A DNA stretch of 64,000 nt from contig NZ_JQEZ01000001.1 of assembly GCF_000743705.1 (NCBI RefSeq), positions 860,070 to 924,069 on the forward strand. The letters are read 5' to 3'. Every line of letters begins with the position of its first letter. Position 1 is the first letter of the stretch. This DNA comes from Ruegeria halocynthiae (lineage in GTDB: Bacteria; Pseudomonadota; Alphaproteobacteria; Rhodobacterales; Rhodobacteraceae). Both the position numbers and the translations under genes were made by a program. The notes under the pieces are model-generated. The model did not search any database. It worked only from the letters and a program-made list of their open reading frames with translations, and was not told the origin of the DNA. This document shows positions 52,697 to 61,588 of the stretch, piece after piece.

Positions 52697-53845
52697 ATGG
52701 GTATTTTCGATTTTCTGACCGGAGAATTCATCGACGTCATTCACTGGGTCGACGACACCCGCGACACCATGGTCTGGCGGTTTGAACGCGAAGGGCATGC
52801 GATCAAATATGGCGCCAAGCTGACCGTGCGCGAAGGACAGGCGGCGGTGTTTGTGCACGAAGGGCAACTGGCGGATGTGTTCACGCCCGGTCTTTACATG
52901 CTTGAGACCAACAACATGCCGATCCTGACGACCCTGCAGCATTGGGACCACGGCTTTCAGTCCCCGTTCAAGTCCGAGATCTATTTCGTCAACACGACCC
53001 GCTTCAATAACCTGAAATGGGGCACCAAGAATCCGATCATGTTGCGCGATCCGGAATTCGGCCCAACCCGCATTCGGGCCTTTGGCTCTTACACCACGCG
53101 GGTAAAGGATCCGGCGAAATTCATGATCGAGATCGTGGGAACCGACGGCGAATTCACGATGGATGAGATCAGCTTTCAGATCCGCAATATCATCGTACAG
53201 GAATTCAGCCGCGTGATCGCCGGATCAGGCATTCCGGTTCTGGACATGGCCGCCAATACCGCCGACCTGGGTAAGCTGATCGCGGCCGAGGTTTCGCCCG
53301 TGCTGGACGGCTATGGGCTGGAAATGCCGGAATTCTATATCGAAAACATCTCGCTACCGCCTGCGGTAGAGGCGGCGCTGGACAAGCGGACATCCATGGG
53401 GTTGGCCGGTGATCTGGGCAAGTTCACCCAATACTCCGCTGCTGAAGCCATGACCGCAGCCGCCAATAATCCCGGTCAGGGTGGCGGTATGGGTGCGGGT
53501 CTTGGCATGGGAATGGGAATGGCGATGGCACAGCAGATGTCGAACATGGCAGCGGGTCAGCCCAGCGGCCCGTGGGGCGGTTCCGCCCCCGCTGCCTCGC
53601 AACCGGCAGCGCACGCGGCCCCGCCGCCTCCGCCTCCGGTCGAGCATGTGTGGCATATCGCGGTGGATGGTCAGACAAGTGGCCCGTTCTCGAAGGCCAA
53701 GATGGGTCGCATGGCCACGGATGGAGAGATTACGCGTGACACCCATGTCTGGACTGCCGGTCAGGACGGCTGGAAAAAGGCTGGCGATGTGCAGGAACTG
53801 GCACAGCTGTTCACAATTCTGCCGCCCCCGCCGCCCGGAAGCTAA
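52697..53845 (+). CDS. SPFH-domain protein with C-terminal GYF_2 domain
   Basis: A 382-residue protein. Residues 1-265 are an SPFH/virion-core-like domain (EGHAIKYGAKLTVREGQAAVFVHEGQLADVFTPGLYML, and ISFQIRNIIVQEFSRVIAGSGIPVLDMAA) of the YdjI kind. A Gly/Met-rich segment (GMGAGLGMGMGMAMAQQM) and a proline run lead to a GYF_2 domain at about 318-372 (HIAVDGQTSGPFSKAKMG... VWTAGQDGWKKAGDVQEL), and a P-P-P-P-P-G-S end. GYF_2 domains bind proline-rich peptides. AAAGGAG at 52683-52689 precedes the ATG. A likely scaffold at the membrane for the other operon proteins. Confidence 0.88.
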   Translation: MGIFDFLTGEFIDVIHWVDDTRDTMVWRFEREGHAIKYGAKLTVREGQAAVFVHEGQLADVFTPGLYMLETNNMPILTTLQHWDHGFQSPFKSEIYFVNTTRFNNLKWGTKNPIMLRDPEFGPTRIRAFGSYTTRVKDPAKFMIEIVGTDGEFTMDEISFQIRNIIVQEFSRVIAGSGIPVLDMAANTADLGKLIAAEVSPVLDGYGLEMPEFYIENISLPPAVEAALDKRTSMGLAGDLGKFTQYSAAEAMTAAANNPGQGGGMGAGLGMGMGMAMAQQMSNMAAGQPSGPWGGSAPAASQPAAHAAPPPPPPVEHVWHIAVDGQTSGPFSKAKMGRMATDGEITRDTHVWTAGQDGWKKAGDVQELAQLFTILPPPPPGS

Positions 53846-53849
53846 CCCC

Positions 53850-54392
53850 GTGACTAACGCCGATCGGGTGGCTCCTTATTCCCAGCGCGACATCGCGTGC
53901 GCGGTCAAACTGTGCGCGCTTCTGGGGTGGGTAGGCGTTATTGGCGTGCCGATTTTCTCTCACGCCTATCGAATTGGCCTGGATCTGAACTCGCTGTCCC
54001 TTGTTTTCTGGTATGCATTATTTGGCCTGCCAATTTCACTTTTCATTTGTTGGTTGTTGGTCAAACCGTTTTTGCGAATCATGATGCGACGCAAGACAAG
54101 CTATGTCCGCGCAGCATATTGGGGTGCAGGAATTGGGTTCAGCCTTGTGGCCGTTTGGGTTGCCTTCAGCCGTTACAGAGGGTGGCGCAAGTCACAGGAA
54201 TCCAAGACTAAGTCCAGCTATGGAGACGGCAAAGATACAATAGAAGTAAACGGCCTATTGACTGATTACGGTTGGTGGTTACTTGTTCAGAACTCATTCC
54301 AGTTCATCCTGATCTGCACCCTCGCGGCCTTGATCGTGCGCCTGATTATCGGTCCCGGAAAATACGACCTTCCAATCGAGGCAAAGCAATGA
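53850..54392 (+). CDS. Four-helix membrane protein in the SPFH/zinc-ribbon operon
   Basis: A 180-residue protein. Start GTG at 53850 (VTNADRVAPYSQRDIACAVK), 4 nt after the SPFH stop. Predicted helices: about 18-38, 49-71, 88-106 and 148-170. A basic loop and KTKSSYGDGKDTIEVNG lie between helices 3 and 4. I recognise no named family; in position it matches YdjH of the Bacillus ydjGHI set. The DNA is plainly more AT-rich than its neighbours, so it may be a newer arrival. Its stop overlaps the next ATG (ATGA). Confidence 0.65.
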   Translation: MTNADRVAPYSQRDIACAVKLCALLGWVGVIGVPIFSHAYRIGLDLNSLSLVFWYALFGLPISLFICWLLVKPFLRIMMRRKTSYVRAAYWGAGIGFSLVAVWVAFSRYRGWRKSQESKTKSSYGDGKDTIEVNGLLTDYGWWLLVQNSFQFILICTLAALIVRLIIGPGKYDLPIEAKQ

Positions 54393-55480
54393 CCGACGAA
54401 CACAGATTTCCCTGCGACCAATGCGGCGCGGATTACCGGTTCAATCCTGATGACGGCAGCCTGTCCTGTGATCATTGCGGACATTCCGAGGCCATCGGCG
54501 CTGGCCCCTGGGGCGGTGCCAGCCTGAAAGAGCTGGATTTTGACGCGGCCATCGCCGACCAGTTGCCGGACAGCGAGATCGAGGAAACCCGTGTCCTGTC
54601 CTGCCCCAACTGCGCGGCTCAGGTCGAGTTCGACCCTGCCACTCACGCTGCGGAATGCCCGTTCTGCGCCACGCCTGTGGTCACGGATACCGGGGTCAGC
54701 CGACATATCAAACCGCGCGGCGTCTTGCCCTTTGCGCTGGATGAACGCACGGCGCATAAGGCGATGGGGGATTGGTTGGGTCGGCTCTGGTTTGCGCCCA
54801 ACGGGTTGAAGGATTACGCCCGCAAAGGCCGCAAGATGCAGGGCATCTATGTGCCCTATTGGACGTTCGATGCCGACACCCAATCCAGCTATCGCGGCGA
54901 ACGTGGTACGGTTTACTATGAAACCCGAACCGTCATGCGGGACGGCAAGCGCGTCCAGCAGCAGGTGCCCAAGGTGCGGTGGTCGCCAAAATCCGGCCGC
55001 GTGGCGCGGTTTTTCGACGATGTTCTGGTGCTGGCATCACGCTCGCTGCCCAAAAAGTACACCGATGCGCTGGAACCCTGGGATTTGCCCGCGCTGGAAC
55101 CCTATCAACCCGAGTATCTGGCCGGATTCCGGGCCGAGGCCTATACCGTAGAACTGCAGGAAGGTTACACCGAGGCACGCGGGTATATAGCGCGGGTGAT
55201 CGAACGGGACGTGCGGTTTGACATCGGCGGTGACCGCCAGCGGATACATGCGATTGATACAGATGTGCGAGACGTGACCTTTAAGCACATTCTTCTGCCG
55301 GTCTGGATGGCAGCCTATAAATACCGCGGCCAAACATACCGGTTCGTGGTGAACGGCCGCACCGGCCGCGTTCAGGGAGAGCGCCCCTGGTCGGCCATCA
55401 AGATCACCATTGCCGTTGTTCTGGGGCTGCTGGTTGCGGCGGGCGTCGGGTATCTGATGGCGACCGGCCAGCAAGGGTGA
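54389..55480 (+). CDS. Double zinc-ribbon membrane protein (TFIIB-type / YdjG-like)
   Basis: A 363-residue protein. Start ATG at 54389, overlapping the upstream stop. Two zinc ribbons: C9-x2-C12...C27-x2-C30 (PCDQCGADYRF and SCDHCGHSEA), and C72-x2-C75...C90-x2-C93 (SCPNCAAQVEF and ECPFCATPV). A long beta-rich domain follows (GIYVPYWTFDADTQSSYRGERG). The last 30 residues hold one membrane helix (ITIAVVLGLLVAAGVGYLMA). Sometimes mis-called primosomal protein N'. It closes the operon and likely sits with the SPFH protein at the membrane. Confidence 0.85.
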   Translation: MTDEHRFPCDQCGADYRFNPDDGSLSCDHCGHSEAIGAGPWGGASLKELDFDAAIADQLPDSEIEETRVLSCPNCAAQVEFDPATHAAECPFCATPVVTDTGVSRHIKPRGVLPFALDERTAHKAMGDWLGRLWFAPNGLKDYARKGRKMQGIYVPYWTFDADTQSSYRGERGTVYYETRTVMRDGKRVQQQVPKVRWSPKSGRVARFFDDVLVLASRSLPKKYTDALEPWDLPALEPYQPEYLAGFRAEAYTVELQEGYTEARGYIARVIERDVRFDIGGDRQRIHAIDTDVRDVTFKHILLPVWMAAYKYRGQTYRFVVNGRTGRVQGERPWSAIKITIAVVLGLLVAAGVGYLMATGQQG

Positions 55481-55581
55481 CCTAAAGCCCAAGCATCGAA
55501 GATTTATAGTGACTGCGCTTGAACTTCCGCTGGGCAGCCACCATTCTGGCGTGCGTTAACGCCAAGGGGGAGGAGGCCAGA

Positions 55582-56250
55582 GTGACGCTGTTCGATCTGA
55601 ACCAACTGCTGGCCGCGCGCCATTCGTGCCGCGCGTTTCGCCCCGATCCGGTGCCAAAGGATCAGATCGCGCAAATTCTGACCAGCGCCGCGCGTGTGCC
55701 CAGTTGGTGCAACGCCCAACCCTGGCATGTAGCCGTCACCAGCGGCGAAGAAACCGACCGGTTTCGCACGGCGATGCAAAATGAGGCCGCGACCGGCGCC
55801 CCTGCCCCGGACCTGCCGTTTCCCATGTCTTACTCCGGGATTTACAAGGATCGCCGCCGGGCGTGTGGCTGGGCTTTGTACGAGGCGGTGGGCGTGGAAC
55901 GCGGTGACCGGGCGGGCTCGGCCCATCAGATGATGCAGAATTTCTTGCTGTTTGGCGCGCCGCATTGCGCCATCCTTTCCAGCCCCAGAGAGTTGGGGGC
56001 TTATGGCGCGATGGATTGCGGCGGGTTCGTCACCGCCTTTTCACTGGCCGCGCAAGCCTTGGGTGTGGCCACGATCCCGCAAGCAGCGGTGGCCGCCTAC
56101 AGCCCGTTCCTGCGCAGGTATTTCGACATTCCCGATGACCGGGCGGTTTTATGTGCGATTTCCTTCGGCTATGCGGATAAGGATCATCCAGCCAACAGTT
56201 TTCGCACCAAGCGTGCCGATCTGAGCGAGATCGTCGACTGGCTGGAATAG
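55582..56250 (+). CDS. Nitroreductase-family FMN oxidoreductase
   Basis: A 222-residue flavoprotein. I start at the GTG at 55582 because GGGGAGGAGG is at 55566-55575. Motifs: [42 protein letters not shown] is the FMN-binding start; [27 protein letters not shown] and the C-terminal [20 protein letters not shown] follow. Family nitroreductase, likely NAD(P)H-dependent reduction of nitro or enone compounds; physiological substrate unknown. 101 nt after the zinc-ribbon gene, same strand. Confidence 0.88.
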   Translation: MTLFDLNQLLAARHSCRAFRPDPVPKDQIAQILTSAARVPSWCNAQPWHVAVTSGEETDRFRTAMQNEAATGAPAPDLPFPMSYSGIYKDRRRACGWALYEAVGVERGDRAGSAHQMMQNFLLFGAPHCAILSSPRELGAYGAMDCGGFVTAFSLAAQALGVATIPQAAVAAYSPFLRRYFDIPDDRAVLCAISFGYADKDHPANSFRTKRADLSEIVDWLE

Positions 56251-56275
56251 CAAACGCAGCAGGCGGAGAACGAAT

Positions 56276-56713
56276 TTGCGCGCAGTATTACAACGTGTAT
56301 CTCATGCCAGAGTTTCGGTTGAAGGTCAGGTGATCGGCCAGACCGGGCCGGGTCTGATGATCCTGGTCTGCGCGATGCAGGGCGATGATGAAAAAGCGGC
56401 GGATCAACTGGCCGCCAAAGCTTCCAAACTGCGTATCTTCAAAGATGATGCTGGTAAAATGAACCGGTCGGTGGTGGACATCGAAGGCTCGGCGCTGGTG
56501 ATCAGTCAATTCACGCTGGCCGCCGACACGTCACGCGGGAACAGGCCGGGTTTTTCCGAAGCGGCCCCGCCGGAGGTGGGTAAACACCTGTATGAGGTCT
56601 TTGCCCAGCGGCTGCAGACCCACGGCGTGCCGGTCGAAACCGGGCAGTTCGGGGCGGATATGGCTGTGGAACTGGTCAACGACGGGCCGGTGACGATTTG
56701 GCTGGAAAGTTGA
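56276..56713 (+). CDS. dtd: D-aminoacyl-tRNA deacylase
   Basis: A 145-residue homodimeric enzyme that removes D-amino acids (and glycine) from mischarged tRNAs. Start is TTG at 56276, behind AGGCGGAG; it gives [21 protein letters not shown], the usual N-terminus. Active-site motifs: S-Q-F-T-L-A-A-D-T and the cis-Gly-Pro N-D-G-P-V-T-I-W. Its stop overlaps the next ATG (TGATG), so translation of the kinase is coupled. Confidence 0.95.
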   Translation: MRAVLQRVSHARVSVEGQVIGQTGPGLMILVCAMQGDDEKAADQLAAKASKLRIFKDDAGKMNRSVVDIEGSALVISQFTLAADTSRGNRPGFSEAAPPEVGKHLYEVFAQRLQTHGVPVETGQFGADMAVELVNDGPVTIWLES

Positions 56714-57816
56714 TGGGCGGACCCGAACAGGCAATTCGCATCTGGCAGGCTGGTGTAGCGGCTGTGGGTGGCCACGCGGCGACCAGCAAAGTGTTGCGCG
56801 ATATCGCCAAGCCCGATCAGATACTGGCCGTTGGCAAACCCGCAGCGGCAATGGCCCGTGCGGCGCTGGAACATTTCGGGCCGCGCCCGACGCTGGTGGT
56901 TACCAAGGACGACCATGGGCGCGATCTGCCCGAATATGTCACGGTGATCGAGGCGTCGCATCCCATCCCCGACGCCCGCAGCCTTCGGGGTGGCGCAGCC
57001 CTACGCAAGGCGGTCGAGGCGATGGAACCCGGCACGCATCTGCTGTTACTGGTCTCGGGCGGGGCCTCATCACTGGCCGAAGACCTAGTGCCTGGCAAAT
57101 CGCTGTCTGATCTGGAACTGTTGAACAAGAAGTTGCTGGCAGCGGGTCTGGATATCACCGCAATGAACACGGAGCGCCGCAAGCTTTCGCGGATCAAGGG
57201 CGGTGGATTATTGTCTCATTTCCGGGGCGGGGAAGTCACCGTTCTGGCGATATCGGATGTGCCCGGTGATGACCTGAATGTCATCGGATCGGGTATCGGG
57301 GCCATTCCCGACCATTGCGGCTTTCAGGCCGAGGCCCGGATCGTGGCCTCGAACGCCCATGCGCGCGCGGCGGCGGTGCAGCTTGCCCAAACCGAAGGTC
57401 TGCCCGTGCTGGCCAACGAAGAATGCCTGCACAACGATTACCTGAAGGTGGCTGAAACACTGGGTGCGCGCACACGCGCCATGCCCCACGGTGTCATGAT
57501 CTTTGGCGGCGAGCCAACGGTGGTCCTGCCGGACGACCCGGGACGCGGCGGGCGTAATCAGGCGCTGGCGCTGGCGCTGGCCCGCGAGATTTCAGGCAGC
57601 GAGGGGATCACGGTCGTCGTTGGCGGAACCGATGGCACCGACGGTCCAACACAGGCCGCCGGCGGCATTGTCGACGGGACCACTTGGGGCGACGGCGCAG
57701 CACTGGCGTTGCAGCGGGCGGACAGCGGTCATTATCTGGATCGCAAGGGGGCTTTGCTGGTGACAGGCCCGACTGGGACTAACGTAATGGACCTTCTTGT
57801 CGCAATCCGCCACTGA
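56713..57816 (+). CDS. Glycerate 2-kinase (MOFRL family)
   Basis: A 367-residue kinase that makes 2-phosphoglycerate from D-glycerate with ATP, used in the serine cycle and sugar-acid breakdown. ATG at 56713 overlaps the dtd stop. Motifs: LLLLVSGGASSLAEDLVPG in the N-terminal DUF4147 domain, KLSRIKGGGLL, then the C-terminal MOFRL domain with FGGEPTVVLPDDPGRGGRNQALAL and VVVGGTDGTDGPTQAAGG. Length is a bit short of the usual 420, mainly in the N-terminal half. Some relatives are annotated hydroxypyruvate reductase (TtuD). Confidence 0.88.
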   Translation: MGGPEQAIRIWQAGVAAVGGHAATSKVLRDIAKPDQILAVGKPAAAMARAALEHFGPRPTLVVTKDDHGRDLPEYVTVIEASHPIPDARSLRGGAALRKAVEAMEPGTHLLLLVSGGASSLAEDLVPGKSLSDLELLNKKLLAAGLDITAMNTERRKLSRIKGGGLLSHFRGGEVTVLAISDVPGDDLNVIGSGIGAIPDHCGFQAEARIVASNAHARAAAVQLAQTEGLPVLANEECLHNDYLKVAETLGARTRAMPHGVMIFGGEPTVVLPDDPGRGGRNQALALALAREISGSEGITVVVGGTDGTDGPTQAAGGIVDGTTWGDGAALALQRADSGHYLDRKGALLVTGPTGTNVMDLLVAIRH

Positions 57817-57867
57817 TCCGACGATTTTGACCTGACCTCAAAAACGCAAGACCCGGACATTGAGCAA

Positions 57868-59862
57868 ATGAACCACCCCTCAAACGCGCTGCGTGACATC
57901 GACGACCTCGCCGACGTTGGTATCGAGATGCCGGACGGCTGCCGCCTGTCCGCGCGGGTCTGGCGACCCAAAGACGCCGAGGAAAACCCTGTTCCGGCCA
58001 TCTTGGAATTTCTGCCCTATCGCAAACGCGACGGGACTGCGGCGCGGGATGCTTTGACCCATCCGTGGTTTGCCAAACGTGGCTATGCCTGCATTCGCGT
58101 TGACACGCGCGGCAACGGCGACAGCGATGGGCTGATGGAGGACGAATACACCCAGCAAGAGCAAGATGACGCGGTCGCGGCAATTCAATGGCTGGCCGGG
58201 CAATCGTGGTGCACGGGTAATGTCGGGATGATGGGCATAAGCTGGGGAGGGTTCAACGCGCTGCAAGTCGCGGCGATGCAGCCCGCGCCGCTCAAGGCCA
58301 TCATTACCCTGTGCTCGACCGCCGACCGCTATGCTGACGACATTCATTACAAGGGCGGTTGCCTGCTGAACGAGAACCTGGGCTGGGGCGCGACCATGTG
58401 GTCTTATTCGTCACGCACACCAGACCCGGCGCTGCGCCCGAACTGGCGTGAGGCGTGGCTGGACCGGCTAGAAAATGAACCCTTCTTGCCTTCAGTCTGG
58501 CTGCGGCACCAGACACGGGACGGTTATTGGCAGCATGGGTCTGTCTGCGAGGATTTCAGCGCCATCCAAGCCGCGACACTGGCGGTTGGCGGCTGGGGTG
58601 ACGGGTACAAGAACACGGTGCCGCGGCTGGTTGAACAGCTTGACGCTCCGGTCAAGGGGATCGTCGGCCCCTGGGTGCACAAATACCCCCACTTCGCGGT
58701 ACCCGAACCCCGGATCGGTTTTCTGCAAGAGGCGCTGCGCTGGTGGGATCACTGGCTGAAAGGTCTGGATACCGGCGTCGACCAAGACCCCGATTACCGC
58801 GCGTACCTGATGGATGGTGTACGCCCGCAGCGGTGGTACAGCGAACGGCCGGGCCGGTGGGTCGCCGAAGACACGGGGGCGACATCGCATCTGCCCTGTC
58901 AGACGCTGCGCTTATCCAATGACGGTCTTGGACAAGCCGGGCCGCTGGATGTCCGGGTCAGCTCTCCGCAAACCTGCGGCATGGAAAGCGGTGAATATTG
59001 CGCCATCTGGCTGGGACCGGACATGCCGGGGGATCAGCGCCCCGACGACGCGCTGTCAACCTGTTTCGACGGCGCGCCACTGACCGAGGATCTGAGTATC
59101 GTCGGCGCACCCCGCGTCCGGTTGCGCATCAGCGCCAATCGCCCGCAGGCGCAGGTTGCGGTCCGGTTGAACCATATCCACCCGGACGGGGCCACGACCC
59201 GGATCACCTATGGGGTGCTGAACCTGTCCCATCGTGACGACCATGCCCGGCCAGAACCCCTGACACCCGGCACCCCGTATGACATGACGCTGGACCTTGA
59301 TCACATCGCCTATCGCGTTCCCAAAGGGCACCGGCTGCGGATTGCTGTTTCCAGCGCTTACTGGCCGCTGATCTGGCCATCCCCCGAACCGGTTGAGCTG
59401 CACTTGACGGGCGGTGACGTAACGATCCCTAACCGGCAATCGCCGGGTTCGGATGAATATCAGTTTCCCCCGCCCGATTCTGAGACCCCGCAGGACGTAT
59501 CGACGCTGCGTAACGTCAAAAACGCGCGACGGGTCGAAACGGATATGAACTCGGGTGAAACACACCTGGTCATCGAGGATGATTTTGGCCTGATCAAAGA
59601 CAACCAGCATGGCCTGGTTTACGGTGGAACGGCCTATGAATGTTGGTCGATTCACCCCGACGACCCCTTGTCGGCAAAGGGCCTGTGCCGCTGGACGCAA
59701 CAGATGATCCGGGGTGATATCGACCTGCGCACCGAAACGTCCTGCGAGATGTGGTCCGACAACCGGGAATTTTTCCTAAAGGCCACGCTAAAAGCCTATG
59801 AAGGCGAAAAACTGGTATATTCAAGGGATATGGAGGACATCGTTCCACGCAATCAGATATGA
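57868..59862 (+). CDS. CocE/NonD-family serine hydrolase
   Basis: A 664-residue hydrolase of the X-Pro dipeptidyl-peptidase/cocaine esterase family. Nucleophile motif G-I-S-W-G-G at 123-128 (Ser125). Domain 1 is the alpha/beta hydrolase with YRKRDGTAARD and RVDTRGNGDSDG; a helical cap follows, with GPWVHKYPH (catalytic His); the C-terminal jelly-roll is about 370-560 (LRISANRPQAQVAVRLNHIHPDG). An extra 100-residue C-terminal domain follows. No signal peptide. It lies 125 nt before a peptide-type ABC importer, suggesting it hydrolyses an imported peptide-like or ester substrate. Confidence 0.88.
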   Translation: MNHPSNALRDIDDLADVGIEMPDGCRLSARVWRPKDAEENPVPAILEFLPYRKRDGTAARDALTHPWFAKRGYACIRVDTRGNGDSDGLMEDEYTQQEQDDAVAAIQWLAGQSWCTGNVGMMGISWGGFNALQVAAMQPAPLKAIITLCSTADRYADDIHYKGGCLLNENLGWGATMWSYSSRTPDPALRPNWREAWLDRLENEPFLPSVWLRHQTRDGYWQHGSVCEDFSAIQAATLAVGGWGDGYKNTVPRLVEQLDAPVKGIVGPWVHKYPHFAVPEPRIGFLQEALRWWDHWLKGLDTGVDQDPDYRAYLMDGVRPQRWYSERPGRWVAEDTGATSHLPCQTLRLSNDGLGQAGPLDVRVSSPQTCGMESGEYCAIWLGPDMPGDQRPDDALSTCFDGAPLTEDLSIVGAPRVRLRISANRPQAQVAVRLNHIHPDGATTRITYGVLNLSHRDDHARPEPLTPGTPYDMTLDLDHIAYRVPKGHRLRIAVSSAYWPLIWPSPEPVELHLTGGDVTIPNRQSPGSDEYQFPPPDSETPQDVSTLRNVKNARRVETDMNSGETHLVIEDDFGLIKDNQHGLVYGGTAYECWSIHPDDPLSAKGLCRWTQQMIRGDIDLRTETSCEMWSDNREFFLKATLKAYEGEKLVYSRDMEDIVPRNQI

Positions 59863-59986
59863 CTTTCGAACGATTCCGCGCCAGACATTTGTCCTTGTCC
59901 GCCGGGTCGAAATGCGCCAACTTTGACTCAAACGCCAATAAAAAGCCCGCCAAGGGCCAAAATAACCACCAACGGGAGATCTTTGG

Positions 59987-61573
59987 ATGAACGAACAACT
60001 CACTCACATGACCACACAGGTAACAGCCGGAAAGCTGACCCGCCGCGAATTTATGGGGAAAGCTGCGGCCCTGGGTGTATCTGCTGCTATGGCCAGCACG
60101 ATGTTCGCCGACGCGGCACGCGCGGCCGGGCCGAAAAAGGGCGGTACACTGAAGTTTGGCCTGCAGGGCGGCGAATCCACCAACTCGCTTGACCCGGCCA
60201 CCTACGCCAGCTCGGTTCCGTTCGTTAACGGTAAGCAGTTTGGCGACACGCTGGTCGAGGTTGCGCCGGATGGCACGATCGAACCCCGCCTTGCCGAAAG
60301 CGTCGAAGGCAGCGCGGATGCCAAGGTCTGGACTTTCAAGATGCGTCCGGGGGTCGAATTCCACAACGGCAAGACCGTGACCACCGAAGATGTTCTGAAG
60401 ACCATGGAACGTCACTCGAACGAAGATTCAAAGTCCGGTGCCCTGGGCATCATGAAGGGCATCGAGTCGATGAAGGCTGACGGCAACAACTTTCAGGTCA
60501 CCCTGACAGAGCCGAACGCCGACCTGCCCTATCTGATGGCCGATTATCACCTGATCATTCAGCCCGATGGCGGCATGGACAACCCCGGTGCAGGCATTGG
60601 GACCGGCCCCTATAAGGTCGAAGTGGACGAGCCCGGCGTGCGCCATGTGTACACCAAGTTCGACAACCACTGGAACAGTGACTTCGGTCATTTTGACAGT
60701 GTCGAAGTTGTCGTGATCAACGATGCAACCGCACGTACGGCGGCGCTGCAATCCGGTCAGGTTCACGCGATCAACCGGGTCGAGCCCAAGGTTGCCGACC
60801 TGCTGGGCCGCGCACCCAATCTCACGGTGCATTCGACGGCTGGTCGTGGTCACTATGTCTTTATCATGCACTGCAACACCGCGCCGTTTGACAACAACGA
60901 ACTGCGCCTGGCGCTGAAGCACGCGGTCAACCGCGAAGAACTGGTGGACAAAGTCCTGCGCGGCTACGGCTCGATCGGGAATGACATGCCGATCAACGCT
61001 GCCTATCCGCTGTTTGACGAATCGATCGCCCAGCGTGAGTTCAGCACCGAGAAAGCGGCAGAACACTATAAAAAATCCGGGCATGATGGATCGCCGATCA
61101 TCCTGCGGGTCGCCGATGGCGCCTTTCCGGGTGCTGTGGATGCCGCAGCCCTGTTCCAGCAGACAGCAGCGCAAGCCGGTATTCCGCTGGAAATCCAGCG
61201 CGAACCGAATGATGGCTACTGGTCCGAAGTATGGAATGTTCAGCCCTTCTGCGCCTCGTATTGGGGTGGCCGTCCGGTGCAGGACCAGATGTATTCGACC
61301 GCCTATCTGTCGACTTCCGACTGGAACGACACACGGTTCCAGGTTCCTGCCTTCGATGACATGCTGTTTGCGGCACGCGCCGAGTTGGATCCGGAAAAGC
61401 GCAAGGGTATCTACAGCCAAATGGGCCGGATGGTCCGCGACGAGGGCGGCCTGATTTGCCCGATGTTCAACGACTTTGTTGAAGGCGTCAGCAATCAGTT
61501 GGCCGGATGGGGCACAGATCCCACCCAAGAACTGATGAACGGCCAGATGTCGCGCAAAATGTGGTTCGCCTGA
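59987..61573 (+). CDS. ABC importer solute-binding protein, peptide/nickel type (Tat)
   Basis: A 528-residue periplasmic binding protein (SBP_bac_5). The N-terminus has the twin-arginine motif T-R-R-E-F-M at 18-23 with a hydrophobic stretch and a cleavage near A-R-A-A, so it is exported folded by Tat. The family body shows SLDPATYASSVPFVNGKQFGDTLVEV, then TFKMRPGVEFHNGKTVTTEDV and LRLALKHAVNREELVDKVLRGYG. Ligand may be a peptide or other organic compound. GGGAGA precedes the ATG. First gene of the importer operon. Confidence 0.92.
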   Translation: MNEQLTHMTTQVTAGKLTRREFMGKAAALGVSAAMASTMFADAARAAGPKKGGTLKFGLQGGESTNSLDPATYASSVPFVNGKQFGDTLVEVAPDGTIEPRLAESVEGSADAKVWTFKMRPGVEFHNGKTVTTEDVLKTMERHSNEDSKSGALGIMKGIESMKADGNNFQVTLTEPNADLPYLMADYHLIIQPDGGMDNPGAGIGTGPYKVEVDEPGVRHVYTKFDNHWNSDFGHFDSVEVVVINDATARTAALQSGQVHAINRVEPKVADLLGRAPNLTVHSTAGRGHYVFIMHCNTAPFDNNELRLALKHAVNREELVDKVLRGYGSIGNDMPINAAYPLFDESIAQREFSTEKAAEHYKKSGHDGSPIILRVADGAFPGAVDAAALFQQTAAQAGIPLEIQREPNDGYWSEVWNVQPFCASYWGGRPVQDQMYSTAYLSTSDWNDTRFQVPAFDDMLFAARAELDPEKRKGIYSQMGRMVRDEGGLICPMFNDFVEGVSNQLAGWGTDPTQELMNGQMSRKMWFA

Positions 61574-61588
61574 TACGGATCAAGGATT

